Below are positions 1 to 9,703 of a stretch of DNA of 64,000 nucleotides, piece by piece. The notes under the pieces are model-generated. The model was not told where the DNA came from and searched no databases. It saw only the letters and a program-made list of their open reading frames with translations. Positions within the stretch are counted from its first letter, which is position 1, and each line of letters starts with the position of its first letter. The position numbers and the translations under genes are program-made. This stretch comes from Azolla caroliniana (Eukaryota > Polypodiophyta), in NCBI GenBank assembly GCA_043228905.1, contig JBHGNT010000009.1, positions 11,842,001 to 11,906,000 on the forward strand. Direction: 5' to 3'.

Positions 1-1210
1 GGGATGCATGTCCTCTTGTAAGTCTATCCTTTGTTGCCTATGTCATCGAAAATTTACCTGAGCGAGCACTGAAAGTGGCTCCGAGATAGATGTATGATCC
101 AACGGGCCGATGTGTGGAAGATAAGGACTTTAGTTTTCCCTAGACTCACTACCGATGTCATCTAAGGCATTAAGGTGCCTTTGTAGGTCGTGTTCGGATT
201 CAGAGAGCAAAACTATGTCATCCGCATAGAGCAAGATACGAACCTGTGTATCCCCAAGGACTACTCCGTTGCCTCCCTTACGAGCAATAAAATCTGTGAT
301 CTCATCAATGTAGATCCCAAAAAGTGTCGGTGATAGGGGGCAACCTTGCTTTACACCAATAGTGCTAGTGAAACAATTGGATAGGCCACCTGGGCATCGG
401 ACACACCCGAACACTTGTTCATATAATGCGTAGATGGCCCAGACCATGTCATCTGGTATCCTCAAGCTTTTAAGCCTATCAAATGACCGCTCTCTAGGGA
501 CTGTGTCAAAGGCCTTGCGAAAGTCCACAAAACAACAATATAGTTTCTTCTTGCAAGCCTTAGTTTGGTCAATTAAGCATGTAAGTGTGAAGATATGATC
601 AATGGTGGAGAAGGCTCGTCTAAAGATAGATTGTTCAGGTGCACGAAGATTTAGGGTCTCCATATAATTGCTAAGCTCTGCTTCCATTACTGCACCATAT
701 AATTTAGCAAGGGTATGACCTATCATAATGGTCCTATAGGTATTTGGGTCCATGGGGTCCCCCCCTTTATGTATGGGGGCCACTGTGTTCTTAGTCCATT
801 GTGGTGGAAAACCCTCCGCAAGGGCACGATTGAAGATTAGAGTTAGCAAGGGAGCTAGGCACTCTCTCGCATATATAATGTGTTCTGCTCGCAATCCTGT
901 GTGGTCCATGGACTTCCTATGTTGTAATTTCTTTATGACCTTCGCGACCCTAGGGGTCGTGAAAAGTGTTCCCGTGGTAGATCGGGGTGTGGAAGGCATT
1001 GGAATGGGTGGTTGGTTTGGCATTTGGTAAAGTCTCTCTGTATATGTGTGCCAGGTTTCGGGATCTTCGATGGGTATTTGTGGTCTTGGTTCCCGTAGTC
1101 TCATCCATGGCGTGGCGCAATCGCTACTCATGAGCATATGGTAGAGTTCCCAATATTGGGATGCCTCCCACACCCGTCTCTTACGATGTGTCATCTTGTG
1201 CATTTCTTTG
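1..1210 (-). pseudogene. LINE reverse transcriptase relic
   Basis: This is part of a non-LTR retrotransposon ORF2 reverse transcriptase, which would copy element RNA at a nicked target. On the minus strand an open stretch carries GVKQGCPLSPTLFG, the LLYADDIVLLSES catalytic motif (about 190-230) and FVDFRKAFDTV. The similarity continues without a clean frame to position 1, so the C-terminal part lies outside the window. Upstream it stops at the Copia-1 LTR at 1211; the open frame running on to 1305 is LTR sequence. Endonuclease and ORF1 are absent. The motif style differs from typical angiosperm L1 and matches the LINE at 43030-44767. No poly-A tail or target duplication was seen. Confidence 0.85.
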
Positions 1211-1491
1211 TGTTGAGAGGCAAGCTCAACCGGATCCGGATCGGCTGAATAAGCTTGAGCCGGATCGGTGAGCCGGTGAGGTGGGGAGCCAGTTAGCCGG
1301 ATCAAGCAGTAACCGGAAGCCTAGTAGCAGCCTAAACTACTAGGTAGTTAATGTCTCGTAGTTAGTGTTAGACGCTTGTATGAGCATTGAAGTACATTAT
1401 ACTTCTGCCAGTCCTCTTAGGACTTGCATAAATAGTGTTGTTGAGCACGTTGTATGTATAGAGAATTTTACAAATTCTGCCGTGCTCTCCC
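1211..1491 (+). repeat. Copia-1 5' LTR
   Basis: It starts TGTTGAG and aligns with 3939-4211 at roughly 90% identity by eye. A TATA-like CATAAATAG lies near 1430. The last 30 or so bases are assigned by comparison with the reversed copy at 56650-56928. No primer binding site follows, consistent with an internal deletion. Confidence 0.75.
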
Positions 1492-1499
1492 CGCACAAG

Positions 1500-3290
1500 G
1501 AACCGAGGAGATGGTTCACACGCAAAGAGAAGGGGAAGAAGAAGATGCCGGAATATGAAACCGGCAATGTTGAGTCGGATCGGAGAAAATCCAACTCCAG
1601 AATGGATGAATGCGGATCTTCGGCAACAAAGACCGAACCGGCCAATAAGGGCCTCAAAACGGGTAACGATAAGTTACACCGGTCTTCCCGCCAGAAGAAC
1701 CTCGTGAAGCAGTACGGGTATAATGAGTACCTGGTGCATCATTATGCGTACATGACCAAGGTGGCGGAAGTGCGTGAGTTGGAGAGCTACGCAGAAGCGG
1801 CAAAGGATGCAAATTGGCATGCCGCTATGGAGGAAGAAATGCGTGCACTTGATGCCAACGACACATGGGACCTAGTTGACCCTCCCCGACACTGTAAACC
1901 AATCGGATGTAAGTGGGTGTACAAGGTGAAGTACAATGTCGATGGTTCAGTTAACCGGTACAAGGCCTGGTTAGTGGTGAAAGGATATGCGCGGACCCAC
2001 GGAATCGACTATGATGAGACCTTCGCTCCGGTAGCGAAGATGACGACGGTTCGTGTGGTGCTGGCGGTTGCTGCAGCAAGGGGATGGCATCTTCACCAGA
2101 TGGACGTGAAGAATGCCTTTCTTCAAGGAGATCTTGAAGAAGAGGTCTTCATGACCCAACCCCCTGGGTTTGAATCGGAGATGAACAAGTCGGCGGTATG
2201 CCGGCTGAAGAAGTCACTTTATGGTCTGAAACAAGCCCCTCGAGCTTGGAATGCAAAGATCACGCACCGGTTGCGTAAGATGGGGTTTGTGACCTCTAAA
2301 TCTGACTCGTCGTTGTTCATTTGGCAAGGCCTAGACGGTCTGGTTTGCATCTTGTTGTATGTTGATGATCAAGTCATCACCGGACCTAGACTCGATGAAA
2401 TCAGCCGAGTCAAGTCCGAGCTGTCGGAAGCATTTGAGATGAAGGACCTGGGGGACCTTCACTATTTCCTTGGGATCGAGGTGATCCGAACCCCGACGGC
2501 ATATTGCTCTCACAAAGACACTATGTGTTGAATATGTTGTACAAGTTCGGCATGACGGAACGTCGACTGATCTCCACACCCCTGGACTGGAACCAAAAGC
2601 TCCGTCTCGACTTCGAACCGGCCTGCGATGAGAAGCGGTTCCGACAAATCGTCGGAAGCGTTATATATTTGACAATCACCCGACCCGACATCAGTTATCC
2701 AGTTGGTGAGATCGGCCAATATATGCAGAAGCCAACCATGGAGCACCTTCTGTGCACGCATCGAATTTTGCGATATATGAGCGGTACGAAGGAACGGGGA
2801 CTGTTATACTGGCATGGTATAACCGAAGAGCTAGTCGGCTACACCGATGCCGACTGGGCTGACGATGCCTCGGATCGCCGATCCACCTCCGGCTATATGT
2901 TTTCCCTTCGTAGCGCGGCTGTTGCGTGGAGCAGCAAAAAGCAGCCAATAGTGGCCCTTTCGAGCACTGAGGCTGAATACTGAGGCGTTACTATTGCCAC
3001 TTGTGAAGCCATTTGGCTTCGGCGACTGCTGCAAGACTTGCGGATCGAGGTGCCGACCGCGATCCTGATCTACTGCGACAACATAAGCAGCATGCAGCTC
3101 GCCAAGAACCCCGTATTCCATGCTCACACAAAGCACATAGAAGTGCACTACCACTTCGTGCGTGAGCGTGTCCTACGCGGTGAAGTCGAACTTCGGTATG
3201 TTCATATGGATCGGCAAGTTGCTGACATCTTCACCAAACTGCTCGGATTGGACAAGTTGCAGCACTTCACCAAATTGCTTGGTGTTCAGC
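1500..3290 (+). pseudogene. Copia-1 reverse transcriptase and RNase H
   Basis: This is the Copia pol C-terminal half: reverse transcriptase followed by RNase H. RT hallmarks are KARLVVKGYAR-like KAWLVVKGYAR (about 1960), DETFAPVAKMTT, QMDVKNAFLQGDLEEEV, SLYGLKQAPRAW and the catalytic LLYVDDQVITG (about 2355). A frameshift near 2505-2530 moves the reading to another frame, where RNase H continues with VGYTDADWADD, STSGYMF and ALSSTEAEY. A stop follows at 2981, and the last part (DNISSMQLAKNP, HIEVHYHFVRE, ADIFTK) is read to about 3290. The frameshift and stop make it non-functional. Confidence 0.9.
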
Positions 3291-3938
3291 ATCTCGATGT
3301 GCCACACTTCAGGGGGAGAACGGGCAAAGACACTGGAATGGGAAAAGGCAAAGAAACTACCGATTGCGCCGGTAAGGGAAGAACCGACAAAAGGGAGAGA
3401 CAAGAAGAAGAAAGGAGTCGAGTCAACAAAGGAAGTTGACACATCCGAACAAGTTGGAACAAGCGGCAGCGGCGGCAGAGTCGAGAAGGACAGAGCCGAC
3501 CGAAAGAAGAAGGCCAAGACCTGGACATGGTCCGATGTGGTGAAGGGAGCGACTGATTCGAATCGGGAGCGACTGATTCGAATAAGAGCTAGAACGAGTC
3601 AGAGAAAGACGATTCGGTTCAAGAGACGGATTCAGAAGAACCGGATCAATTCAAGGCCAAGAGGACGAGAAGACAGCGAAAGTCGACGCCAACACGAAGG
3701 AATCGGTGAATCGCAAGCGCCAGGTCACAACAACGAGGGAGCTGAATTGGGCCTGTTGAGCAGACAAGCCGACCAAGGAGGTCGAGGTGCGTAGAATTAG
3801 AAGGGTTGCGGCAAACGGGACCGGACCGGACAAGGAGCGCGAGCGAGGTGGAGTGACGCTAGAAGGAGCCGGGTGGAAGGACCGACTACCATGGAGACTG
3901 ACACGACGATCCGACCTCAAGTTGAGCTTGAGGGGGAG
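3291..3938 (+). other. Copia-1 3' extra region and polypurine tract
   Basis: This 650-bp stretch between RNase H and the 3' LTR is purine-rich and encodes a Lys/Arg/Glu-rich open stretch of low complexity in one frame up to 3794. The end just before the LTR reads SDLKLSLRGSVE, and the reversed copy near 56940 reads SDLKLSLTGSVE. The region therefore belongs to the element and is not flanking DNA. I cannot assign a protein function; it may be untranslated. Confidence 0.55.
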
Positions 3939-4213
3939 TGTTGAGCGGCAAGCTCAACTAGATCAAGATCGGCGAAATAAGCCTGAGCCGGATCGGCATC
4001 TGAAAGGATGAGCCGGATCAGTGAGCCAATGAGCTGGGGAGCCGGTTAGCCAGATCAAGCAGTAACCGGAAGCCTAGTAGCAGCCTAGACTACTAGCTAG
4101 TTAATGTCTCGTAGTTAGTGTCAGACGCTTGTGTGAGCATTGAAGTACATTGTACTTCTGTCAGTCCTCTTAGGACTTGCATAAATAGTGTTGTTGAGCA
4201 CGCTGTATGTACA
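3939..4213 (+). repeat. Copia-1 3' LTR
   Basis: It starts TGTTGAG right after the purine tract. Compared with the 5' LTR it carries an internal repeat of GAGCCGGATC and lacks about the last 30 bp; similarity ends near TGTATGTA. Confidence 0.75.
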
Positions 4214-4513
4214 AACACGTTCGAGTTCACAAGTGGAAGGATCGTGCATAAATGGAAGGATAAGGAAAAACGTTAAAAATCCACTATTTTCGTGATTTAG
4301 AAGTAACTAAAAAAAGAGGAATTTCAAAAAGTTACAGTCTCAATTTATATCACAAACTTTACAACCAATGTTATTTTATAAGAAACGATTTTTTAGAAAT
4401 CATAAGAATTCAAAACACATGCTTTTATATTACTCGATTTGCTACAAGCGGAATGTAGTTACACTTAATAGCCAAAAATACATTCATGATCATTCTTTTA
4501 CGGAGAATCACTA
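4214..4513. other. AT-rich stretch without recognisable gene
   Basis: AT-rich DNA with no coding signal. Given the gene remnant that ends at 4514 on the minus strand, it may be that gene's 3' untranslated or downstream region. Nothing else was recognised. Confidence 0.4.
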
Positions 4514-4805
4514 CTATAACTAATATACAATGACAATTCCTCCTCCTCATCCTCGAATGTACCAATCAATGCATTATCTTCATCATAAACCAAATGGTTT
4601 GACTCTAGATTATAAGTAGCAGATCTCGTTTGCCTTTTGACTCGAGCCACCTTGTAGACCTGGTAATTTTTCTTTTATTATATCTATTGTTGACTTCCTT
4701 AATCGTCCGACTTTTGTAAGTGTGAAGTCCTATACAATGATATCCACATCAGAGATATCAAGGGTCGAGGTGTTACGAATGTTTCGCTTCCTCTTCCTAC
4801 TTCCG
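4514..4805 (-). pseudogene. Detached C-terminal end of DUF7869-like gene
   Basis: On the minus strand, starting where Gypsy-A1 sequence begins, a degraded frame reads RKRNIRNTSTLDISDVDIIV, an in-frame stop, then DFTLTKVGRLRKST. After a frame change comes a clean run of about 54 codons that is Asp/Glu-rich near its end and closes with ISYSSDSP and a stop near 4515. The pattern resembles the C-terminal tail of DUF7869-type proteins. The main part of such a gene lies on the same strand at 11895-13941, immediately beyond the other end of Gypsy-A1. I infer that one gene was split by the insertion and then decayed. Confidence 0.5.
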
Positions 4806-5092
4806 CTTCAGGATTACTCCTAAGAACACTATAAAAGAAGGCACTAGGCATTATGTTGAACCAAATTGGCTCAACGCCAGTCTTAAGCCTCTTAGCCATT
4901 TTGTACTTATCCTTCACATAATATATTAGCTGTTATCATCATCTCTCTCTCTCTCTCTCTTCCTCGCTATCTCTCTTCTCTCTTCTCCCTCTCTCAGTCT
5001 CGGGAATCTTACGCAGTCCTGTCCTCTTAGTACTAATAGTACTTCTCTTCTTTAGTACTAATTCCCTCTGTGCTTTAGTACTATTCATGATA
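4806..5092 (+). repeat. Gypsy-A1 5' LTR (5' end missing)
   Basis: It matches 11608-11892 of the 3' LTR with about eight differences by eye. The first 160 bp or so of the LTR are absent; the match starts at GCTTCAGGATTACTCC. It contains the TATA box (4830), the sequence AAATTGGCTCAAC at 4863 and a CT-rich tract, and ends CATGATA. Confidence 0.85.
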
Positions 5093-5108
5093 GTTTGAAC
5101 CAATTTTT
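5093..5108 (+). promoter_or_regulatory. Gypsy-A1 candidate self-priming site
   Basis: GTTTGAACCAATTTT follows the LTR end directly. It does not begin TGG, so it is not a normal tRNA primer site. Its core TTGAACCAATTT is complementary, with one mismatch, to AAATTGGCTCAA, found 33 nt after the start of the LTR TATA box. The same sequence follows the LTR in A2 and A3. Confidence 0.65.
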
Positions 5109-5161
5109 TCCTCTAGCCTACTTGTCGTTCTCCCTCATCCTCCTACCCTTTTCCCTATATT

Positions 5162-5280
5162 ATGGCTACTGTTAGCGCCCAAGAATATCAATTTGTTTTC
5201 TCCGAGCTACAATGCCTAAAAGAAAAATTTGTTGACTTGGAACAAGAAAACCAACGACTGATAGGGGATCTGCAACATAG
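5162..5280 (+). pseudogene. Gypsy-A1 gag N-terminal stub
   Basis: The frame starts MATVSAQEYQFVFSEL and parallels the A2 gag start at 57880 (QEYMCVLSEL, then LEHENQRLLGDLQ). The region is a short predicted coiled coil. It breaks off at about 5280, where reversed Gypsy-B1 sequence begins. Confidence 0.7.
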
Positions 5281-5388
5281 ATGCCCCATCCGGACCGATT
5301 CGTACATGTTTTGCTCCGAGAGTTTTCTTCCTGTGTGGGGTATCAGGGCTTCTCGAACTATCAGTTCCCCACTCCGCAACAATCCGCT

Positions 5389-7724
5389 TTAAAAATCCAT
5401 TCTCACTTGGGACAAGAGTTCCCTCTTGTTCCTTTCGTGATTTGCCGGCATCGTTAGGAATTGGACGGATTTCCCACCATTTTGGCTCCGAATTCGCGCA
5501 AAAGCCGCACCGCTATCGAGCACCTTCGTCTCCATCCATGATGCCGTGATAAAGGGTTGGCCGAGGATGACGGAATGTGAAACCTCATCTTGCACGAAGA
5601 AATTTTGGTCGATCTCGACATCCCCGATCTTCACCGTCACATCCGGACAAGCCGCAAATAGATCTTCCGTTGCTTTGGTGGCCGCCCGAATCTTCCATCC
5701 ATGGTTGGTGTTAATAGGCCACTTCCCCTTCCGGTAGAACTCCTTGGACATCAAGTTGATCTCCGATCCGTGATCAATCAATGCTAGCACGGGTTCTTTG
5801 ATGTTGCCGATTCGGACCGGAGTCTCCGTAGTCGCGCGTGCCCAATGTGGTCTTGTATAGTGGGAGTTCGGAATTTCGTCCTCCACTTCGGTGTCGTTCA
5901 TTAAAACGGTGTTCGCATTCACCCTTGGAGCATTTTCCTCCGTACTTTGTCTTTTTCGCTTCACGAGATCCACGAGAAGATCGTGGAACTCCTTCTTTGC
6001 TATTTCGAGTAGCTCCCGAAGTGAGAAATCTACCCGGCTATCCAAGATCCTTTCCTCGAACACTCTTTTCAAGTCGGTTTGTTGTTCTATGACCGAGGCG
6101 AGCTTGAATGCCAGAGTTGCCTTTTCTTTTCCCTTACCTCCGGAGTTCCAGCTTTCCGATATCTTCGATGGCCCGCCCGCATCCTCCGTGCGTCGTCGTT
6201 TCTCGTCCACATACACCTTATGCAATTGACATAGGGCGTATACGCTATTCTTGTCGACAGGGCACTCCCATCCCGTAGCTTCCCGGACGCCTTCCGCGGT
6301 GCTTCGGATCTCGTTGGAGTCGGTTTTCTCGGGATTTTCTAGAACTTCCGGCCAAAAAGACGTCTTTGCTCTCGATGACTCCCCGACACATATTCCCGCG
6401 GTTGTCGCATAGTTGCTTCTTGCCGCCAATTCCTCCTCGAGCACCTTCTTCATGCCGCCTTTCCGGAAGTTCGGTCGAAGTGGCTTCCGAGAGTCCATCG
6501 AATGAATCCGGTTTCCCTCGTAGTAGATGAGATCCCGCCGTAGCGCCTCCTTATGCTCGTCGCAATCCCTCCGATCGTGTTCGGCGCTATCGCACCATAT
6601 GCACCGTCGGTCCGTATACTTGGAGCTTGTGGGGCGGTCATCCGACTTCTTCAACATCGCGATCTTCAGATTCTCCATCTCCTTCAATAGTTGCTCCACC
6701 GTAGATGCATCAATTGCCTTCTCGGTTGTAGTCTCCCGAGCCCTCGGTTGATGGTCTTCCAATCCGGTTCTCAGTTTCAGAATCGGTTCCGAAACCCTCT
6801 TTTCCTCGTTTGCAAGCCATTGCCCCCTCTTCGTGTATCGCGCGACGATATCCCACACGCTTTCCGATCGTGTTCGGCGCTATCACACCATATGCACCGT
6901 CGGTTCGTATACTTGGAGCTTGTGGGGCGGTCATCTGACTTCTTCACCATCGCGATCTTCAGATTCTCCATCTCCTTCAATAGTTGCTCCACCGTAGATG
7001 CATCAATCCCCTTCTCGGTTGTAGTCTCCCGAGCCCTCGGTTGATGGTCTTCCAATCCGGTTCTCGGTTTCGGAATCGGTTTTGAAACCCTCTTTTCCTC
7101 GTTAGCAAGCCATTGCCCCCTCTTCGTGTATCGCGCGACGATATCCCGCACGCTTTCCCATGTTTCGGTGAGGCCACTCTCCGTGGTCGTGTCCTCCAAG
7201 AGCACTCCGAGATCTTTCCGGTCCCGGATGTCCACGGCTCGCAAGAACATGATCACCTTGTCCGGTACGAGGATAGCTTGATCTCTCGCGGACAACCTCC
7301 CGAACCGGCTTTCAAATGCCGAAAACACATCAACGACCTTCAATCCCTTGTCCGACATCTCCAACCAATCTTCGAATCCCCTTCGCGTCGCCTTGGAGGA
7401 ATCCTCGATGGCGAACGTCCTCTTTAGCTCTTCTTCAAACGCCTCCCATGTCGGATTTTTTTGTCGTAGCCCATGGATGCTTGCTTGAAGCCCGTCGGTC
7501 GCCACCCGGTTGAAGGACGTCAATTGCAGTCCTTCCGATATTCCGCACCGTAGCATCTCCGCCTTGTAGTCCCGAAGATACCGCGACACGTCTTTCCCGT
7601 TGAATTGCCCGTTTCGTTGCACGAGCCGCTCCACTGATGCCGCTATCTCCGACATCGCGCGTTGTTCTTGTAGCATGCGCTCGAACATCATCATCATGTT
7701 GCTAGCCTCCGGTTGATTTTCCAT
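5389..7724 (-). pseudogene. Gypsy-B1 gag-protease
   Basis: This is the structural and protease part of the B family. It starts at 7724 with MENQPEASNMMMMFERML. Capsid-like helical sequence is followed by a zinc knuckle CIWCDSAEHDRRDC, then a long acidic linker and a retropepsin domain with LIDHGSEINLMS (about 5770), YRKGKWPIN and VILGQPFI. The active-site triad reads D-H-G in place of the usual D-T/S-G, and the same holds in Gypsy-B2. A 293-bp tandem duplication at 6573-7158 duplicates the region of the knuckle and shifts the frame, so two overlapping frames (7724-6777 and 6858-5389) carry the protein. Confidence 0.8.
6573..7158. repeat. 293-bp tandem duplication in Gypsy-B1 gag
   Basis: Two adjacent copies, 6573-6865 and 6866-7158, both starting GATCGTGTTCGGCGCTAT, with few differences. 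The unit is not a multiple of three, so it breaks the gag frame. Confidence 0.9.
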
Positions 7725-8094
7725 CTCCTTGCCACCCGGTTTTCACGTCGGGCTCACTAACTGTGTCGTGCCTTTCGGCTCTGGATCGTTGCGTGAGTCG
7801 GGTGGGAAGCGCCGAGGTTTTGGACTAGGAGGAAGAAAAATACAAATAAGACTAGTAAAGAATAGGTATAAAGAGTTATAAGATAAGAATCTTGTGAATC
7901 CCACGAGTTTAGTATATTTAGTCAATATTTAGGTAGTAAGAGAGAATTATTTTAGCAAATTCATGAATCCCACGAATATTTTAGATTGATTGATCATTAT
8001 AGAAAAAAAATCAACAAAAACTACAATGTGCTCCCCATCCTTATATAGTGATGGGAGAAACTAAGCATAGCTACATGCTTTTTTCTAATATGTT

Positions 8095-8241
8095 CATGCA
8101 CACTAAATGTGCATGTGATGCTTTTCTAATCCTTGCTTTTATTTGCTAAATATAGTGCTCATGCACACTAGATGTGCATGAGTCACTTTTTAGTTGATTG
8201 CGTTTTTCTATAAAATATTCACGCACTCTAAAAATGCATGA
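8095..8241. repeat. Three CATGCA palindromes in B1 LTR
   Basis: Three 21-bp imperfect palindromes of the form CATGCACA...TGTGCATG occur at 8095-8115, 8160-8180 and (degraded) 8221-8241, spaced about 61-65 bp, in the U3 part upstream of the TATA box. CATGCA is the core of plant RY elements. Confidence 0.7.
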
Positions 8242-8312
8242 TTTACCTTTTAATAAAGGTAGGCGCAAATAAAGGACTTATAATTATTAAATCTATTTGT
8301 AGAACACTAAAG

Positions 8313-8380
8313 ATAAGGTAGCATAACGGTAAAGTTGAGGTTTGGTTACGTGGAGGTATAAGGTTTGAATCTTGCCTTAT
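8313..8380 (+). other. tRNA-like module in B1 LTR (antisense to element)
   Basis: A 68-bp unit with an A-box-like TAGCATAACGGT at 8319, a B-box-like GGTTTGAATC at 8362 (about 43 nt apart), and ends ATAAGG and CCTTAT that can pair as an acceptor-like stem. D and T stems are only partly pairable, so this is tRNA-derived, not a working tRNA. Confidence 0.6.
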
Positions 8381-8484
8381 GCACGTGATAAATATTTTGA
8401 TATATTATTTATTTATTTATATGTATCTAAAATCGGATATATTATTTTATGGTTTTCTCGTAGTGTGTGGAATACACTACGACA

Positions 8485-9703
8485 ACGTATTTGACAAGGT
8501 AAAAGCCGGTACTCTTCCTCATCATCGTCCCTACAATTGTCCCATCGATTTACAACCAGGAGAAGAGCCACCATGGGGACCAATCTACAACTTGTCACCC
8601 ACCGAGTTAGAAGTCCTTCGAGCCTACATAGAGGAGAACTTGGCAAGCGGGTTTATTCGTCATTCGAAATCTTTAGCCGGAGCACCCATCTTCTTTGTCA
8701 AGGAGAAAGATGGCTCACTTCGTCTTGTTGTTGATTACCGTGGCTTAAATAAGGTCACCATCCGGAATAGGTATGCACTTCCTCTTATATCAAGTCTTTT
8801 AGAGCGAGTTAATGGTGCCAAGTTTTTTACAATAATCGATCTACGAGGAGCGTATAACCTCATGGGGATCCGACCGGGAGATGAATGGAAGACTGCCTTT
8901 TGCATGCGGTATGGGCATTTCGAATATACTGTTATGCCGTTCGGTCTAACCAATGCACCTGCAGTCTTCCAACACATGGCAAATGATATATTTAGAGACC
9001 TCTTGGATATCTGTTTGATCATCTATCTGGATGATCTATTTATTTATTTGAAGACCCAGGAAGAGCACGATCCTCATGTACTATTAGTACTAAACCGACT
9101 CCATGAGAATGGTCTTTATGCCAAGCTAGAAAAATGTAGCTTTGACTGCAAGCAAGTGGAATTTCTAGGCTATATTATCTCCTCAAAGGGCACCTCCATG
9201 GATCCAGCTAAGGTCCAAACTGTGCTAGAGTGGCAAATTCCACGGTCAGTACGAGATGTACAATCTTTTCTAGGTTTCGCTAACTTCTACCACAAGTTTA
9301 TATAGGATTACTCGAAGATTATTTACCTCTCACACAACTTACGAAGAGTGGACAAGCATTTCTTTGGTCCAATGAAGCGGACATGGCTTTTCGGCATCTT
9401 AAGAAAGCCTTTACATCAGCACCTATTCTAACCCATGTCGATACAAGCAAACCATTCATCATGGAGGCCGATGCATCAGATTTCGCCCTCGGTAGCATCC
9501 TTTCTCAACAAGGAGATAAAGAAGAGTTACATCCTGTGGCTTTCCATTCGCGCAAATTCGATGTTGCGGAAATCAACTACGAAATATATGACAAGGAGTT
9601 ATTAGCCATCGTGGATTCATTTGTGCAATGGCGGCATTTTTTGGAGGGCTCTCCACGTCAGGTCATCGTCTTCAGTGATCACAAGAATCTTTCTTATTTC
9701 TAG
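8485..9703 (+). pseudogene. Gypsy-A1 reverse transcriptase and RNase H
   Basis: The open stretch from 8485 carries Gypsy RT: PYNCPIDLQPGEEPPWGPIY, VVDYRGLNKVTIRNRYALPL, DLRGAYNL, MPFGLTNAPAVFQHMANDIF and the catalytic IIYLDDLFIY (about 9030). A frameshift near 9304 ends the RT. RNase H resumes at 9383 in another frame with EADASDFALGSILSQ and YDKELLAIVDSF, and meets a stop at 9701 within FSDHKNLSYF. The upstream residues before VFDKVK are Gypsy-B1 LTR sequence and are not part of the protein. Confidence 0.9.

Larger units (their letters stand above)
1211..4213 (+). mobile_element. Copia-1, LTR retrotransposon deletion derivative
   Basis: This Ty1/Copia element is bounded by two similar LTRs that both begin TGTTGAG. 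Only the end of pol (RT and RNase H) remains; gag, protease and integrase are missing between the 5' LTR and about 1500. The polypurine tract AGGGGGAG sits directly before the 3' LTR. No target site duplication is visible (flanks CTTTG and AACAC), so the ends were rearranged or belong to recombined copies. A related 3' end lies in reverse at 56650-57283. Confidence 0.85.
5281..8484 (-). mobile_element. Gypsy-B1 fragment (5' LTR, gag, protease)
   Basis: A reverse-oriented fragment inside Gypsy-A1. From its 5' end (8484 downwards) it has a complete LTR, a leader, gag with a CCHC knuckle and an aspartic protease, then stops near 5280 without RT or 3' LTR. Its LTR terminus at 8484 abuts A1 RT coding sequence directly (VFDKVKAG starts at 8487), as expected for a true insertion end. 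Confidence 0.8.
7764..8484 (-). repeat. Gypsy-B1 5' LTR
   Basis: On the minus strand it begins TGTCGTAGTG at 8484 and ends GGCACGACA at 7764, with TGTCGT/ACGACA inverted ends (721 bp). TATATAAGG near 8040 is the likely promoter. It contains three imperfect CATGCA palindromes and a tRNA-like module. The leader after it reads GTGAGCCCGACGTG; no TGG-type primer site was recognised. Confidence 0.75.

Noticed and set aside
1211-4213. Target site duplication of Copia-1
   Set aside because: CTTTG before and AACAC after do not match; the ends were rearranged.
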